From the NCBI GenBank assembly GCA_016713785.1, contig JADJOM010000001.1, forward strand, positions 868,001-932,000: a DNA stretch of 64,000 nt, given 5' to 3'. Numbering within the stretch: the first letter of the stretch is position 1; every line of letters starts with the position of its first letter. The DNA comes from Gemmatimonadota bacterium (lineage in GTDB: Bacteria; Gemmatimonadota; Gemmatimonadetes; Gemmatimonadales; GWC2-71-9). The position numbers and the translations under genes are program-made. The notes below the pieces were generated by a model. It saw nothing but the letters and a program-made list of their open reading frames with translations. It had not been told where the DNA came from and searched no databases. Positions 48,603-57,068 of this stretch are shown piece after piece.

Positions 48603-49802
48603 GTGCGGACACTGGTGCAGGTGGTCCTGCTGGGCCTCGCGGCCTCCCTCATGGAGCCCGGCGCGGTCGCGGCACAACAGCAGCGCCCCCGGCCGGCCGC
48701 GGGGGCAGCCCTGGGGAGCGGCGTCATGCGGATGCGGCTGGTCAAGATCATGGACACGCAGGGATGGGGGCAGCCGGTGGAGGTGGCGCGGCTGCTGATC
48801 CCGTCCGACTGGAAGGACGAAGGGGGCATCCAGTGGGCGCAGAACATGGCGCGCTGCCCCCAGAACATCATCCAGGCCCGCTGGCGCGCCCGCTCCCCCG
48901 ATGGCGGCAGCGGCATCGAGGTCCTGCCGCAGTACGGCTGGGTCTGGTCCGACGACCCGATGCAGCAGCAGATGATGCAGCAGAGCGCCGCGAACAACAT
49001 GGCGTGCGACGCCTACCCCGTGATGAGTCCCGCCGATTTCCTCGCGCAGATGGTGGTGCCCCGGACGCGGCAGCAGGCGCGGGTGATCGCCGCGGAGCCG
49101 CTGCCCGCCGTCAGCCGGGCGGAGCAGGAGGGGCTCAACCGGACCTATGGCCCGATCGTGCAGCAGGGGTACCTGCGCGGGGTGCGGGCGGAGGCGGGGC
49201 GGGTGCGGGTGCAGCACACGCTGAACGGGCAGCCGGTGGAGGAGTGGATCACCGCCACCATCGCCACGATCGCGGCGCCGAGCGCCAACAGCGCCGCGCT
49301 CATGAATGGCGGCACCGCGATGACCGCCACCAACTACCAGCTGATGGCCTACAACGTGGTGGGGGCCTGGGCGCCCCGGGGCCAGCTGGACCGCCAGGCC
49401 AAGCTGTTCGCCACCATGTTCGCCTCCACGCGACCCAACCCGCAGTACCAGGCGGCGGTGGCCCAGTTCCTCGGCACCGTGGGCCGGATCCAGCAGCAGG
49501 CGGCCATGGACCGGCAGCGGATCTGGCGCGAGGCGCAGCAGTCCATCAGCAGCAGCATCCAGCAGACCTACGCCCAGAACCAGGCGGTCCAGGACCGGCT
49601 GGCGGAGCAGTTCGGCCAGACCATCCGCGGCGTGGAGACGTACATCGACCCGCGCAGCAACGAGCGGGTGGAGCTGGTGGGGGGCTATACCAGCGCGTGG
49701 AGCAACGGGAAGGGGGAGTACATCCTCTCCGACACCCCGGGCTTCAATGCGGCCACGGCGCTGCAGGAGGACTGGCGGGAGATGCACCGCCCGCCGCGCT
49801 GA
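48603..49802 (+). CDS. Hypothetical secreted protein
   Basis: 399 residues starting at GTG 48603 with an N-terminal signal sequence (LVQVVLLGLAASLMEPGAVAAQ). I recognise no family. The mature protein has few cysteines (2, MARCPQ and MACDAY) and a Gln/Met-rich patch (DDPMQQQMMQQSAANN, about 115-130), a long Gln-rich helical part (about 285-345), and ends without membrane segments. The sequence is polar and would be periplasmic or extracellular. Its position 26 bp behind the PDZ gene suggests joint expression. Confidence 0.7.
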   Translation: MRTLVQVVLLGLAASLMEPGAVAAQQQRPRPAAGAALGSGVMRMRLVKIMDTQGWGQPVEVARLLIPSDWKDEGGIQWAQNMARCPQNIIQARWRARSPDGGSGIEVLPQYGWVWSDDPMQQQMMQQSAANNMACDAYPVMSPADFLAQMVVPRTRQQARVIAAEPLPAVSRAEQEGLNRTYGPIVQQGYLRGVRAEAGRVRVQHTLNGQPVEEWITATIATIAAPSANSAALMNGGTAMTATNYQLMAYNVVGAWAPRGQLDRQAKLFATMFASTRPNPQYQAAVAQFLGTVGRIQQQAAMDRQRIWREAQQSISSSIQQTYAQNQAVQDRLAEQFGQTIRGVETYIDPRSNERVELVGGYTSAWSNGKGEYILSDTPGFNAATALQEDWREMHRPPR

Positions 49803-49860
49803 GCGCTCCGGGGTGACTCGCCTCACGGCATCTTCACCGCCGCGGGGCCAGCTTGGAAGC

Positions 49861-50712
49861 ATGACGCGCCTCTCCCGCCTCACCCTGCTGCTGGCCCTGG
49901 CCGCCTGTGCCAACGGCGCCAGTGACCCCGCCGAGCCCTCGCCGCCCGGCGACCTCGACCCCGACGTCCCGCCCGTGACCGTGGGCTCCTGGTACCACCC
50001 CGGCACAGGGGTGACCTGGCAGTGGCAGCTCGACGGCACGCCCAACCTCGGCTATGCGGTCGACCTGTACGACCTCGACCTCTTCGAGGTGGATGCCCCC
50101 ACGGTCGCGGCGGTACACGGTGCCGGCCAGGCGCTCATCTGCTACTTCAGTGCCGGCTCCTACGAGAACTGGCGCCCCGACAAGGGATCGTTCCTCCCCA
50201 CGGACCTCGGCAAGAGCGTCCCCGACTGGGCCGGGGAGCGCTGGCTCGACATCCGCTCCGCCAACGTGCAGGCGGTGATGCTGGCGCGGCTCGACACGGC
50301 GGCCGCCAAGGGGTGCGATGGGGTGGAACCGGACTGGCTCCACAACTTCCAGACGCACACCGGGTTCCCGCTCACCGCCACCGACCAGCGCGCCTACAAC
50401 CGCTGGCTCGCCAACGCCGCCCACGATCGCGGCCTGGCGATCGCGCTCAAGAACGACCTGGACCAGATCCCCGAACTGGTGGAGTACTTCGACTTCGCCG
50501 TGAACGAGCAGTGCCACGAGTACGACGAGTGCGATGCCTACGTCCCGTTCACCACCGCAGGCAAGCCGGTGCTCAACGCCGAGTACCGTAATCGCTGGGC
50601 CACCAACGCCATCGCGCGGGACTCCCTGTGCCTGGCGGCGCAGGCGGAGGGACTGCGGACGCTGGTGCTGCCGGTGGCGCTGGATGACGCATACCGGTAT
50701 GCGTGCCCCTAG
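49861..50712 (+). CDS. GH114-type TIM-barrel lipoprotein (endo-alpha-1,4-polygalactosaminidase-like)
   Basis: 283 residues with a lipoprotein signal (LLALAACANG, Cys about residue 16) and a short linker, then the glycoside hydrolase 114 domain: GTGVTWQWQLDGT, LICYFSAGSYENWRPD, GERWLDIRS, DGVEPDW and DQRAYNRWLANAAHDRGLAIALKND (in parts). This family includes endo-alpha-1,4-polygalactosaminidases and members of unknown substrate. Glu in GVEPDW is a plausible catalytic acid. Likely anchored to the outer membrane, where it could cut an exopolysaccharide. Followed by a tandem repeat. Confidence 0.82.
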   Translation: MTRLSRLTLLLALAACANGASDPAEPSPPGDLDPDVPPVTVGSWYHPGTGVTWQWQLDGTPNLGYAVDLYDLDLFEVDAPTVAAVHGAGQALICYFSAGSYENWRPDKGSFLPTDLGKSVPDWAGERWLDIRSANVQAVMLARLDTAAAKGCDGVEPDWLHNFQTHTGFPLTATDQRAYNRWLANAAHDRGLAIALKNDLDQIPELVEYFDFAVNEQCHEYDECDAYVPFTTAGKPVLNAEYRNRWATNAIARDSLCLAAQAEGLRTLVLPVALDDAYRYACP

Positions 50713-50785
50713 GCGGGACGCGGGACGCGGGACGCGGGCGGGACGCGGGAAGCGGGAAGCGGGAAGCGGGAAGCGGGAAGCGGGG
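50713..50785. repeat. 7-bp tandem repeat between convergent genes
   Basis: About ten copies of a 7-base unit, GCGGGAC (first half) changing to GCGGGAA (second half, five copies), fill the gap between the GH114-type gene and the opposing serine hydrolase gene. Such arrays often vary in copy number through slippage. No coding role is apparent. Confidence 0.8.
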
Positions 50786-50790
50786 CGAAG

Positions 50791-51876
50791 CTACTCGACC
50801 GCCAGGAATCGCTCGCCGAGGGTGGGCAGGGCGCCGATGAAGGTCTCATCGCTGTTGACGATCAGCGCGAGCACCAGGCGCTGGTCGCGGAAGATGACCA
50901 GGTGGGAGGTGCCACCCATGGCCCCACCGGTGTGGGCCGCGAGCCGGCGGCCGTGGGCGTCGGTGTAGCTGCCCCAGCCGATGCCGTAGCGGGTGCGGCT
51001 TCCGTCGGCCAGGGTCTGCGGGGTCCACAGTACCTCCCGCGTCTCCGGGGACAGCAGCTTGCCGTCGAGCAGGTTGCGGCCCAGCCGCGCCAGGTCCTCC
51101 GCGGTGGACAGGAATCCTCCCCCGGCCCACTTGTAGCTGTTGTCGACGTAGGGCGCGTTCTGCGCCGGGCTCACCGAGTCGGCGTGGACGTAGGCTCGGG
51201 CGCGCCACGGGATGAGGCTGTCGGGCCACTCCGGCACCGTACGGGTCATGCCCATGGGTCCGAACACCCGCCGCTGCATGAAGGCCAGGAACTCCTCCCC
51301 GCTCGCCCCCTCGATCACCGCGCTGATCAGGTTCCAGCCGTAAGACGAGTAGCTGTAGCGCGTCCCGGGCTCGAACAGCAGGGTGTCATCGGCGAAGATG
51401 GCCACCCCGTCCCGCACCGTATCGTAGCGCCGCATGCTCTCGAACTCGCCGGGCCGGTAGTGGCGGATGCCCGCGATGTGCCCCGCCACCTGCCGCACCG
51501 TCACCGGCCACGGCTTCACGGGGAAGTAGGGCACGTAGCGCTGCACCGGGCTGTCGAGGTCCACCCGGCCCTCCTGCACCAGGAGGCCGAGCCCGACGGC
51601 GGTGACCGCCTTGGAAATGCTCGCGATGCGGAAGCGGGTGAGCGGGGTAACCGGCACCTGCTGCTCGACGTCGGCCAGGCCAAAGCCCTCGCTCCAGAGC
51701 AGGCGGCCGTCGCGGATCACCGCGATCTGCGCCCCGGGGATGCGGTGCGCGGCCATGGAGTCGAGGATGGCCTGTCGGGTCTCGGCGATGGCGTCGGCCA
51801 GGCGTGGATCGGCGGTGCCCTGCGCGGTGAGGGGGGCCGCCAGGAGTGCGGCGACGAATGCAGCGGCGACTCGCAT
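50791..51876 (-). CDS. Serine beta-lactamase-like hydrolase (class C/LACTB type)
   Basis: 361 residues with signal peptide (VAAAFVAALLAAPLTAQ) and a penicillin-binding-protein fold. The nucleophile motif SxxK is S86-I-S-K89, the second motif is the YSSYG region (Tyr), and HTGGAMGG near residue 315 takes the place of the third KTG motif. It lacks a typical class C lactamase YAN triplet, so an esterase or peptidase role is more likely than antibiotic hydrolysis. The AGG/GGGAGG ribosome site sits 7 nt before ATG 51876. The upstream palindrome separates it from leuS. Confidence 0.87.
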   Translation of the reverse strand: MRVAAAFVAALLAAPLTAQGTADPRLADAIAETRQAILDSMAAHRIPGAQIAVIRDGRLLWSEGFGLADVEQQVPVTPLTRFRIASISKAVTAVGLGLLVQEGRVDLDSPVQRYVPYFPVKPWPVTVRQVAGHIAGIRHYRPGEFESMRRYDTVRDGVAIFADDTLLFEPGTRYSYSSYGWNLISAVIEGASGEEFLAFMQRRVFGPMGMTRTVPEWPDSLIPWRARAYVHADSVSPAQNAPYVDNSYKWAGGGFLSTAEDLARLGRNLLDGKLLSPETREVLWTPQTLADGSRTRYGIGWGSYTDAHGRRLAAHTGGAMGGTSHLVIFRDQRLVLALIVNSDETFIGALPTLGERFLAVE

Positions 51877-51897
51877 GCCAGACCTCCCAGGAGATTC

Positions 51898-51941
51898 ACC
51901 ACGGAGGCACGGAGTACCCGGAGACTCCGTGCCTTCGTGGT
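51898..51941. repeat. REP-like 18-bp palindrome
   Basis: Arms 51898-51915 and 51924-51941 pair over 18 bases with a single G:T wobble and an 8-nt loop. The sequence family (cc-acgg-aggc-acgg-ag and its complement) is a well-known dispersed element of many GC-rich genomes. The right arm ends at the leuS stop codon, so it could protect or end that transcript. Confidence 0.7.
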
Positions 51942-53710
51942 TCAACCCGCGACGACGATGTTGAGCAGCCGGTTGGGCACGTAGATCACCTTCGTGATCT
52001 CCTTGCCGTCCGTAAAGCGGCGGACGGTCGGGTCCGCGAGCGCGACCGCCTTCGCGTCGGCCTCGGTGGCGTTCCGGGCGACGGAGACTTTCGAGCGGGT
52101 CTTGCCACTCACCTGCACCGGCAGCTCGATCTCGTCGGCGACGGTCAGCGCCTCGTCCCACATCGGCCAGCCGGCGTCGAACACGCTGCCCGTGCCCCCC
52201 AGCCGCTCCCAGCACTCTTCGCTGAAGTGGGGCGCGAAGGGCGCCAGCATGACCACCAGGTCGCGCACCATCGCGGTGTCGCGGCAGCCGGCGTCCTTCA
52301 TGTGGTTCACCAGCTCCATCAGCGCGGCGATGGCGGTGTTGTAGCGCAGCCCCTCGATGTCCTCGGCGCACTTCTTCCGCGTGGCGTGCCACCGGGTGAC
52401 CAGGTCCTTGCGCAGCTCGCCCCCGGACTCCTCGGCCTCGGCAACCATCACCCACACCCGCTCCAGGAAGCGCCGCGGGCCGTTGATGCCGGCGTCGCGG
52501 AAGTCGCCCCCCTCCTGCAGCGGCCCCAGGAACATCAGGTACATCCGGAAGGTGTCGGCGCCCCACTGCGCGATGTACTCGTCAGGGATCACCACGTTTC
52601 CCCGCGACTTGGACATCTTGCTGCCGTCCTTGACGATCAGCCCGTGGGCCCGGAAGCGGGTGAACGGCTCCTCGAAGCCGATGTGGCCCAGGTCCTTGAG
52701 CACCATGGCCAGGAAGCGGCTGTACAGCAGGTGCAGCACCGCGTGCTCGTTGCCACCGATGTAGGTGGTCACCGGGCACCAGGCCCGGGTCCGCGCCGGG
52801 TCGAAGGGGCGGTCGGCGAACTCGGTGCTCGGGTAGCGCAGGTAGTACCAGGCGGAATCGAGGAAGGTGTCCGAGACGTCGGTCTCGCGCCGGGCGCGCG
52901 CGCCGCAGGCGGGGCACGGCACGAAGTACCATTCCTCGTGCCGCGCCAGGGGCGAGACGCCGCTGTCGTCGGGCCGGAAGTCCTCGATCGGCGGCAGGAT
53001 CACCGGCAGGTCCCGCTCCGGCACGGCCACCGGGCCACAGGCGTCGCAGTAGATGATGGGAATCGGCGGGCCCCAGTACCGCTGGCGCGAGATGCACCAG
53101 TCGTGCAGCCGGTACTGCACCACCGCCTTCCCGAGCCCCTGCGCCGCCAGCCAGGCGGTGATCGCCTGCTTGGCCGCCTCGGCCTCCTGTCCGTCGAAGC
53201 GCCCGGAGTTGACCAGCCGGAAGCCGGCCACCTCGGTCTCGGCGGCCGCGAGCGGCGCGCCGGCGGCCTGCCCCTCGCCGGCCAGCACCCGGACGATCTC
53301 CAGCCCGAACTGGGTGGCGAAGGCGAAGTCGCGCTCGTCGTGCGCCGGCACCGCCATGATGGCGCCGGTGCCGTACTCCATCAGCACGTAGTCGGCGATC
53401 CAGACCGGGACCGGCTGGCCGGTGGCGGGATTGGTCGCGTAGGCGCCGAGGAACACGCCGGTCTTGTCCTTGTCGCCCACCTTGCGGGCGACCAGGTCCA
53501 TCGCAGCGGCCCGCTGCACGTAGGCCTCGACCTCCGCCCGGCGGTCCGGGGTGGTCAGGCGCGCCACCGCCGGATGCTCCGGCGCCAGCACCATGAACGT
53601 GGCGCCAAAGAGCGTATCGGGGCGGGTGGTGAAGACCGTGATGGCCTCGGCGTCCCGGCGGCCGGACGGCTCGGCGGGGACCGTGAAGGTGATCTCCGCG
53701 CCCTCACTCC
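51942..53710 (-). CDS. leuS: Leucyl-tRNA synthetase, C-terminal part (after frameshift)
   Basis: Continuation of leuS in a second frame. From the junction near 53712 it reads RSEGAEITFT, the sequence that follows the N-terminal fragment in intact LeuRS, then the editing domain (TTRPDTLFGATFMVLAPEHP, DERDFAFA), class I core and anticodon-binding region. The KMSKS loop is present as DGSKMSKSRGN, and YVPNRLLNIVVAG ends the protein. The first ATG in this frame is at 53594, but that would discard half the editing domain, so it is not a real start. Together with the fragment at 53704-54396 the gene is 2455 bp, one base over a multiple of three, coding 817 residues when corrected. Confidence 0.85.
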
Positions 53711-54396
53711 TCCCCCAGCCAGTTCCGCTGCGCGGTGCGGGTGGTGTCCGACCAGTCCAGCGTGTCGAGGTTCCGGAGCAGCCGCTCGGCGTACTCGGTG
53801 ATCCGGAAGAACCACTGCTCCAGGAAGCGCTGCTCGACCGGTGTCTTGCACCGCTCGCACAGCCCGTTCTCCACCTGCTCGTTGGCCAGCACGGTCTTGC
53901 AGTTGGGGCACCAGTTAACCGCGGCCTTCTTCTTGTACGCCTTCCCCGCCTTGAACAGCTGGAGGAAGATCCACTGGGTCCACTTGTAGTACGCCGGGTC
54001 GGTGGTGCTCAGGGCGTGGCGCCAGTCGAACATCCCGCCGATCCGCTCCAGCTGGCGGCGGAAGTTGGCGATGTTCCTCGGGATGAGCTCGGCGGGGTGC
54101 AGGCCCACCTTGATCGCGTAGTTCTCGCTGTGGATGCCGAAGGCGTCGTAGCCGATCGGCTCGAAGACGTCGTACCCCCGCAGCCGCTGGTAGCGGCCAT
54201 ACACGTCGCTGCCGGTGAAGGCGAACATGTTCCCCACGTGCAGCCCCTCGGCCGAGGGGTAGGGGAACATCATGAGGTTGTAGAAGGGCCGCTTCGGGTG
54301 ATCCAGGTCGGGCTGGTTGGTGCCGCGCTCGGCCCACCGGGCGCGCCACCTGGCCTCGACCTCGTCGGGGCGGTAGCCGTCGTTCATGTCGGTCAT
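53704..54396 (-). CDS. leuS: Leucyl-tRNA synthetase, N-terminal part (before frameshift)
   Basis: 230 residues covering the start of the class I catalytic core: PYPSAEGLHVGN, the HIGH-type motif, IGYDAFGIHSEN, and the zinc ribbon CPNCKTVLANEQVENGLCERC (read in parts). It ends abruptly after QRNWLGEE at a TGA (53704-53706), just where the editing domain should continue as LGRSEGAEI. The run of five C (G on the coding strand) at 53712-53716 has one base too many. LeuRS is essential and single-copy, so either this is an assembly error or a programmed shift. TAGATT 9 nt before the ATG may be a -10 box. Confidence 0.85.
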   Translation of the reverse strand: MTDMNDGYRPDEVEARWRARWAERGTNQPDLDHPKRPFYNLMMFPYPSAEGLHVGNMFAFTGSDVYGRYQRLRGYDVFEPIGYDAFGIHSENYAIKVGLHPAELIPRNIANFRRQLERIGGMFDWRHALSTTDPAYYKWTQWIFLQLFKAGKAYKKKAAVNWCPNCKTVLANEQVENGLCERCKTPVEQRFLEQWFFRITEYAERLLRNLDTLDWSDTTRTAQRNWLGEE

Positions 54397-54405
54397 AGGC
54401 CGGGG

Positions 54406-54411
54406 AATCTA
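54406..54411 (-). promoter_or_regulatory. -10 box close to the leuS start codon
   Basis: On the minus strand TAGATT with a 9-nt gap before ATG 54396. Short or absent leader expected. Confidence 0.35.
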
Positions 54412-54559
54412 CGCAGAACCCGGGGAAACGCGACCACGCGGCGGCCCCCGGCCAACCATGGCCACGCGCGCCCGTCGCAGGGGCCCCGGCACGCCGTGCG
54501 CCGCCCTTGCCCCTCGCCTCCCGACCGGCCTACGTTCCACTCCCTCCACCACATCGCTC

Positions 54560-55852
54560 ATGGCCTCACAGCGCCAGATGTTCGTCCGCCGGATGTACCT
54601 CGTCGCCACCCTGCTGGTGGTGTCGATGGGGCTGTTGTTCGCGGGCATCGTCTGGCTGGGCTACGGCCGCACCGACAGCGGGCCCGGGTTCCTCTCCGCG
54701 CTGGCGCTGGCGATGGCGGTGTACGTCGCGGCCGGCATGCTGGTGGCGACGTTCCTGGTGAGCTGGACGGTCCGCAACATCCTCCGCCCCCTCGGCAACA
54801 CCGTGGTGGTCGCCAGCCGGGTGGCGCAGGGTGACCTTTCCGTGGCGGTCTCGGCCATCAGCTCCCAGGAGACGGACGGCCTCACCACCGCCGTGGCCAC
54901 CATGCTCACCCAGCTCCGCACCCTGGTGAGCGCCATCCGGGGGAGCGCGCAGGAGGCGGCCTCCATGGCGCAGCAGATCTCCTCCTCCACCCAGCAGATG
55001 AGCGCCTCCACGCAGGAGGTCTCCGGCACCTGCAACGACCTCACCGACCGGGCCACCCGTCAGGCGGCGCTGGTGCGCAGTGCCGCGGAGGACGCCCACC
55101 GGATCCTCGAGATCGCGCAGACCCTGGCCGTCAGCGCCGGCGAGGCCGCGACCCGCAACGCCGCCCTGGCCCAGCTGGCACGCGACCACCGCGACCAGCT
55201 GCAGGCGAGCTCCAGCGAACTGCGGCGGCTGGCGGACGAGATCGCGCGGGGCGCGGAGGAAGCGGCGGCGCTGGCCACCGCGTCGGAGCAGATCGAGCAG
55301 TTCGTGACCGAGACCAAGGCCATCGCGCGGCAGACCCACATGCTGGCGCTCAACGCCGGCATCGAGGCGGCCCGCGCGGGCGAGGAGGGCAAGGGGTTCG
55401 CCGTGGTGGCGGAGGAGGTGAAGAAGCTGGCCGGCCACGCCGCGCAGGCCGCCACGCTCACCAGTGAGACGGTGCACCTGGTGCAGGAGCGGGTGGCCAC
55501 CGCGCGGGAGCGGCTGCTGCGGCTGGCGCGGGGCGGCGAGGCGGCGCGCGCCACCGCGCAGCAGGCCTCCGAGGGCCTGGCCCGCGTGGCCGACGAGGCC
55601 CACCAGACGGACGAGTGGAGCCGGCAGATCAGCCAGTCCACCACCGAGGTGCGGGGCCTCGTGGAGGGCATCGCCAGCCGGATGCAGGAGGTGTCCGGCG
55701 GCACCGAGGATGTTGCCGCCGCCGCGGAGGAGATCGCGGCGAGCGCGGAACAGCTTTCGGCGAGCACGGAGCAGGTGGCGGGCTCGGCACACGCCCTGGC
55801 CGAGGGGGCGCAGGGACTGCTGACCCAGGTGGGGCGCTTCAAGGTGGAGTAG
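54560..55852 (+). CDS. Methyl-accepting chemotaxis protein
   Basis: 430 residues: two transmembrane helices (about 13-33 and 45-66) with almost no periplasmic loop between them, a HAMP linker (about 70-120, ILRPLGNTVVVASRVAQGDLS) and a long coiled-coil signalling domain. The hairpin tip has the conserved ETKAIARQTHMLALNAGIEAARAGEEGKGFAVVAEEVKKLA (in parts) for CheA/CheW contact. Without a sensor domain it may sense inside the membrane or with a partner. No other chemotaxis gene is in the window. C-terminus lacks the CheR-binding pentapeptide. Confidence 0.9.
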   Translation: MASQRQMFVRRMYLVATLLVVSMGLLFAGIVWLGYGRTDSGPGFLSALALAMAVYVAAGMLVATFLVSWTVRNILRPLGNTVVVASRVAQGDLSVAVSAISSQETDGLTTAVATMLTQLRTLVSAIRGSAQEAASMAQQISSSTQQMSASTQEVSGTCNDLTDRATRQAALVRSAAEDAHRILEIAQTLAVSAGEAATRNAALAQLARDHRDQLQASSSELRRLADEIARGAEEAAALATASEQIEQFVTETKAIARQTHMLALNAGIEAARAGEEGKGFAVVAEEVKKLAGHAAQAATLTSETVHLVQERVATARERLLRLARGGEAARATAQQASEGLARVADEAHQTDEWSRQISQSTTEVRGLVEGIASRMQEVSGGTEDVAAAAEEIAASAEQLSASTEQVAGSAHALAEGAQGLLTQVGRFKVE

Positions 55853-55880
55853 CCGCTGACCGGGGCGGTCCCCGGTCCGG

Positions 55881-56951
55881 CTACCGGCCCAGCCGCCGCC
55901 CCAGGGCGTCGAGCAGGCCGGCCAGGTGCTCCGACGTCATGTCGCCCTGGTGGCCGATGCGCAGCACCCGCGGATCGCTCACCGTCGCCGGGGTCACGAA
56001 CCACCCCTCCTCCGCCAGCGCCGCCACGACGGTGACGGCCGCCAGCTCCGGCGGGAGTTCCAGGCAGGAGCAGGCGCTGGCCCGGCGCCCGGCCGCCGCC
56101 AGCAGCCGCACCCCCGGCTGGCCAGCGAGCCAGTCATCCACCTGGGCGGCGAGCGCCGCGTGGCGCGCCCAGCGCCGTTCCAGGGTCTCCCCATCGAGAA
56201 TCCGTTCCAGCTGCCGGTCGAGTGCCCGCACCAGTGCCGCCGGGACGGGGCCCAGGGTCTGGCCCCGGCTCGCCGCGGCGTGGTGGGCGGCGACGTCGAG
56301 CTGCATCCCCCGCCCCGGCTGGGTACGGACCCGCGCGAGGAGCCGGGGGGAAGCCGCGGCGAACGCCAGCCCCGGCGGGAGGCCCAGCGGCCCCTCGGAG
56401 CTGCCGACGACGAAGTCGAGACCCCACTGGTCGGTCTCGAGCGGGGTCGCGCCGAGGGTGCCCACCGCGTCGACGTAGAGGAGTACCTCACGGCGGGCGC
56501 GCACCACGCGGGCCAGGTCCGCCAGCGGCGCCAGCGCCCCGGTGGCCAGGTCGACGTGGGAGAGCACCACGCTGTCCACCTCCGGCCCGCAGAGAAATCG
56601 GGTGAGGTGGGCGGGCTCGAGCACCTGTCCCGGGTGCACCACCACGCGGATCACTTCCTTCCCCAGCGCCTCCGCGGCGGCCGCCAGCGCATCGCTCTCG
56701 GCGCCCGCCACCACCACCAGGGCCCGGTGCTCCACCACCGCCTGCAGCCCGATCTCGCGCACCAGGGCCGCGGAGCCGGGGATCGTCAGCACCGGTTCGG
56801 CGGTCCGGAAGAGGGCGCGCAGCCGGAGCGTGGCGCGCGCCAGCACCTGGGTCAGGGCGGCCGGCGGCAACGGCGCTTCGTCCTGCAGGATGGCGCGCAG
56901 GTCCGGGTGGACGTCGGCGACGGTGGCGAGGAAGTGGCGCCCGTAGGTCAC
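55881..56951 (-). CDS. Class V aminotransferase-like protein lacking the cofactor lysine
   Basis: 356 residues of the alanine-glyoxylate aminotransferase group (class V PLP fold). The PLP-ring Asp is in YVDAVGTLGATPL (about residue 161), and the C-terminal RIGHQGDMTSEHL matches the family. In true enzymes the following motif reads GSQKALxxPPG with the lysine that holds PLP; here it is GSSEGPLGLPPG with Glu at position 186 and no Lys close by. That codon is GAG on clean reading, not a sequencing edge. The protein therefore cannot form the usual Schiff base and may be a pseudoenzyme or have a new role. Isolated in its location, downstream of the chemoreceptor on the other strand. Confidence 0.8.
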   Translation of the reverse strand: MTYGRHFLATVADVHPDLRAILQDEAPLPPAALTQVLARATLRLRALFRTAEPVLTIPGSAALVREIGLQAVVEHRALVVVAGAESDALAAAAEALGKEVIRVVVHPGQVLEPAHLTRFLCGPEVDSVVLSHVDLATGALAPLADLARVVRARREVLLYVDAVGTLGATPLETDQWGLDFVVGSSEGPLGLPPGLAFAAASPRLLARVRTQPGRGMQLDVAAHHAAASRGQTLGPVPAALVRALDRQLERILDGETLERRWARHAALAAQVDDWLAGQPGVRLLAAAGRRASACSCLELPPELAAVTVVAALAEEGWFVTPATVSDPRVLRIGHQGDMTSEHLAGLLDALGRRLGR

Positions 56952-57068
56952 GGGCGCCGCGCGTGGCGAGGGAGGTGGGGGGCGCGGGGCATGGCGGCTC
57001 GCCCGAAGAGTAGCCTCACCCCCCGAGCCCGCGGCAGGGAGGGCGTGCGCGGCGCGCCCTCCGCCGCT

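Noticed and set aside
50713..50785. Tandem array as a CRISPR-like element
   Set aside because: Units are 7 bp and contiguous, without spacers.
57038..57062. 8-bp inverted repeat downstream of the SGNH-like lipoprotein gene as a terminator
   Set aside because: Short stem, no T-run, and such GC-rich pairs are common by chance here.
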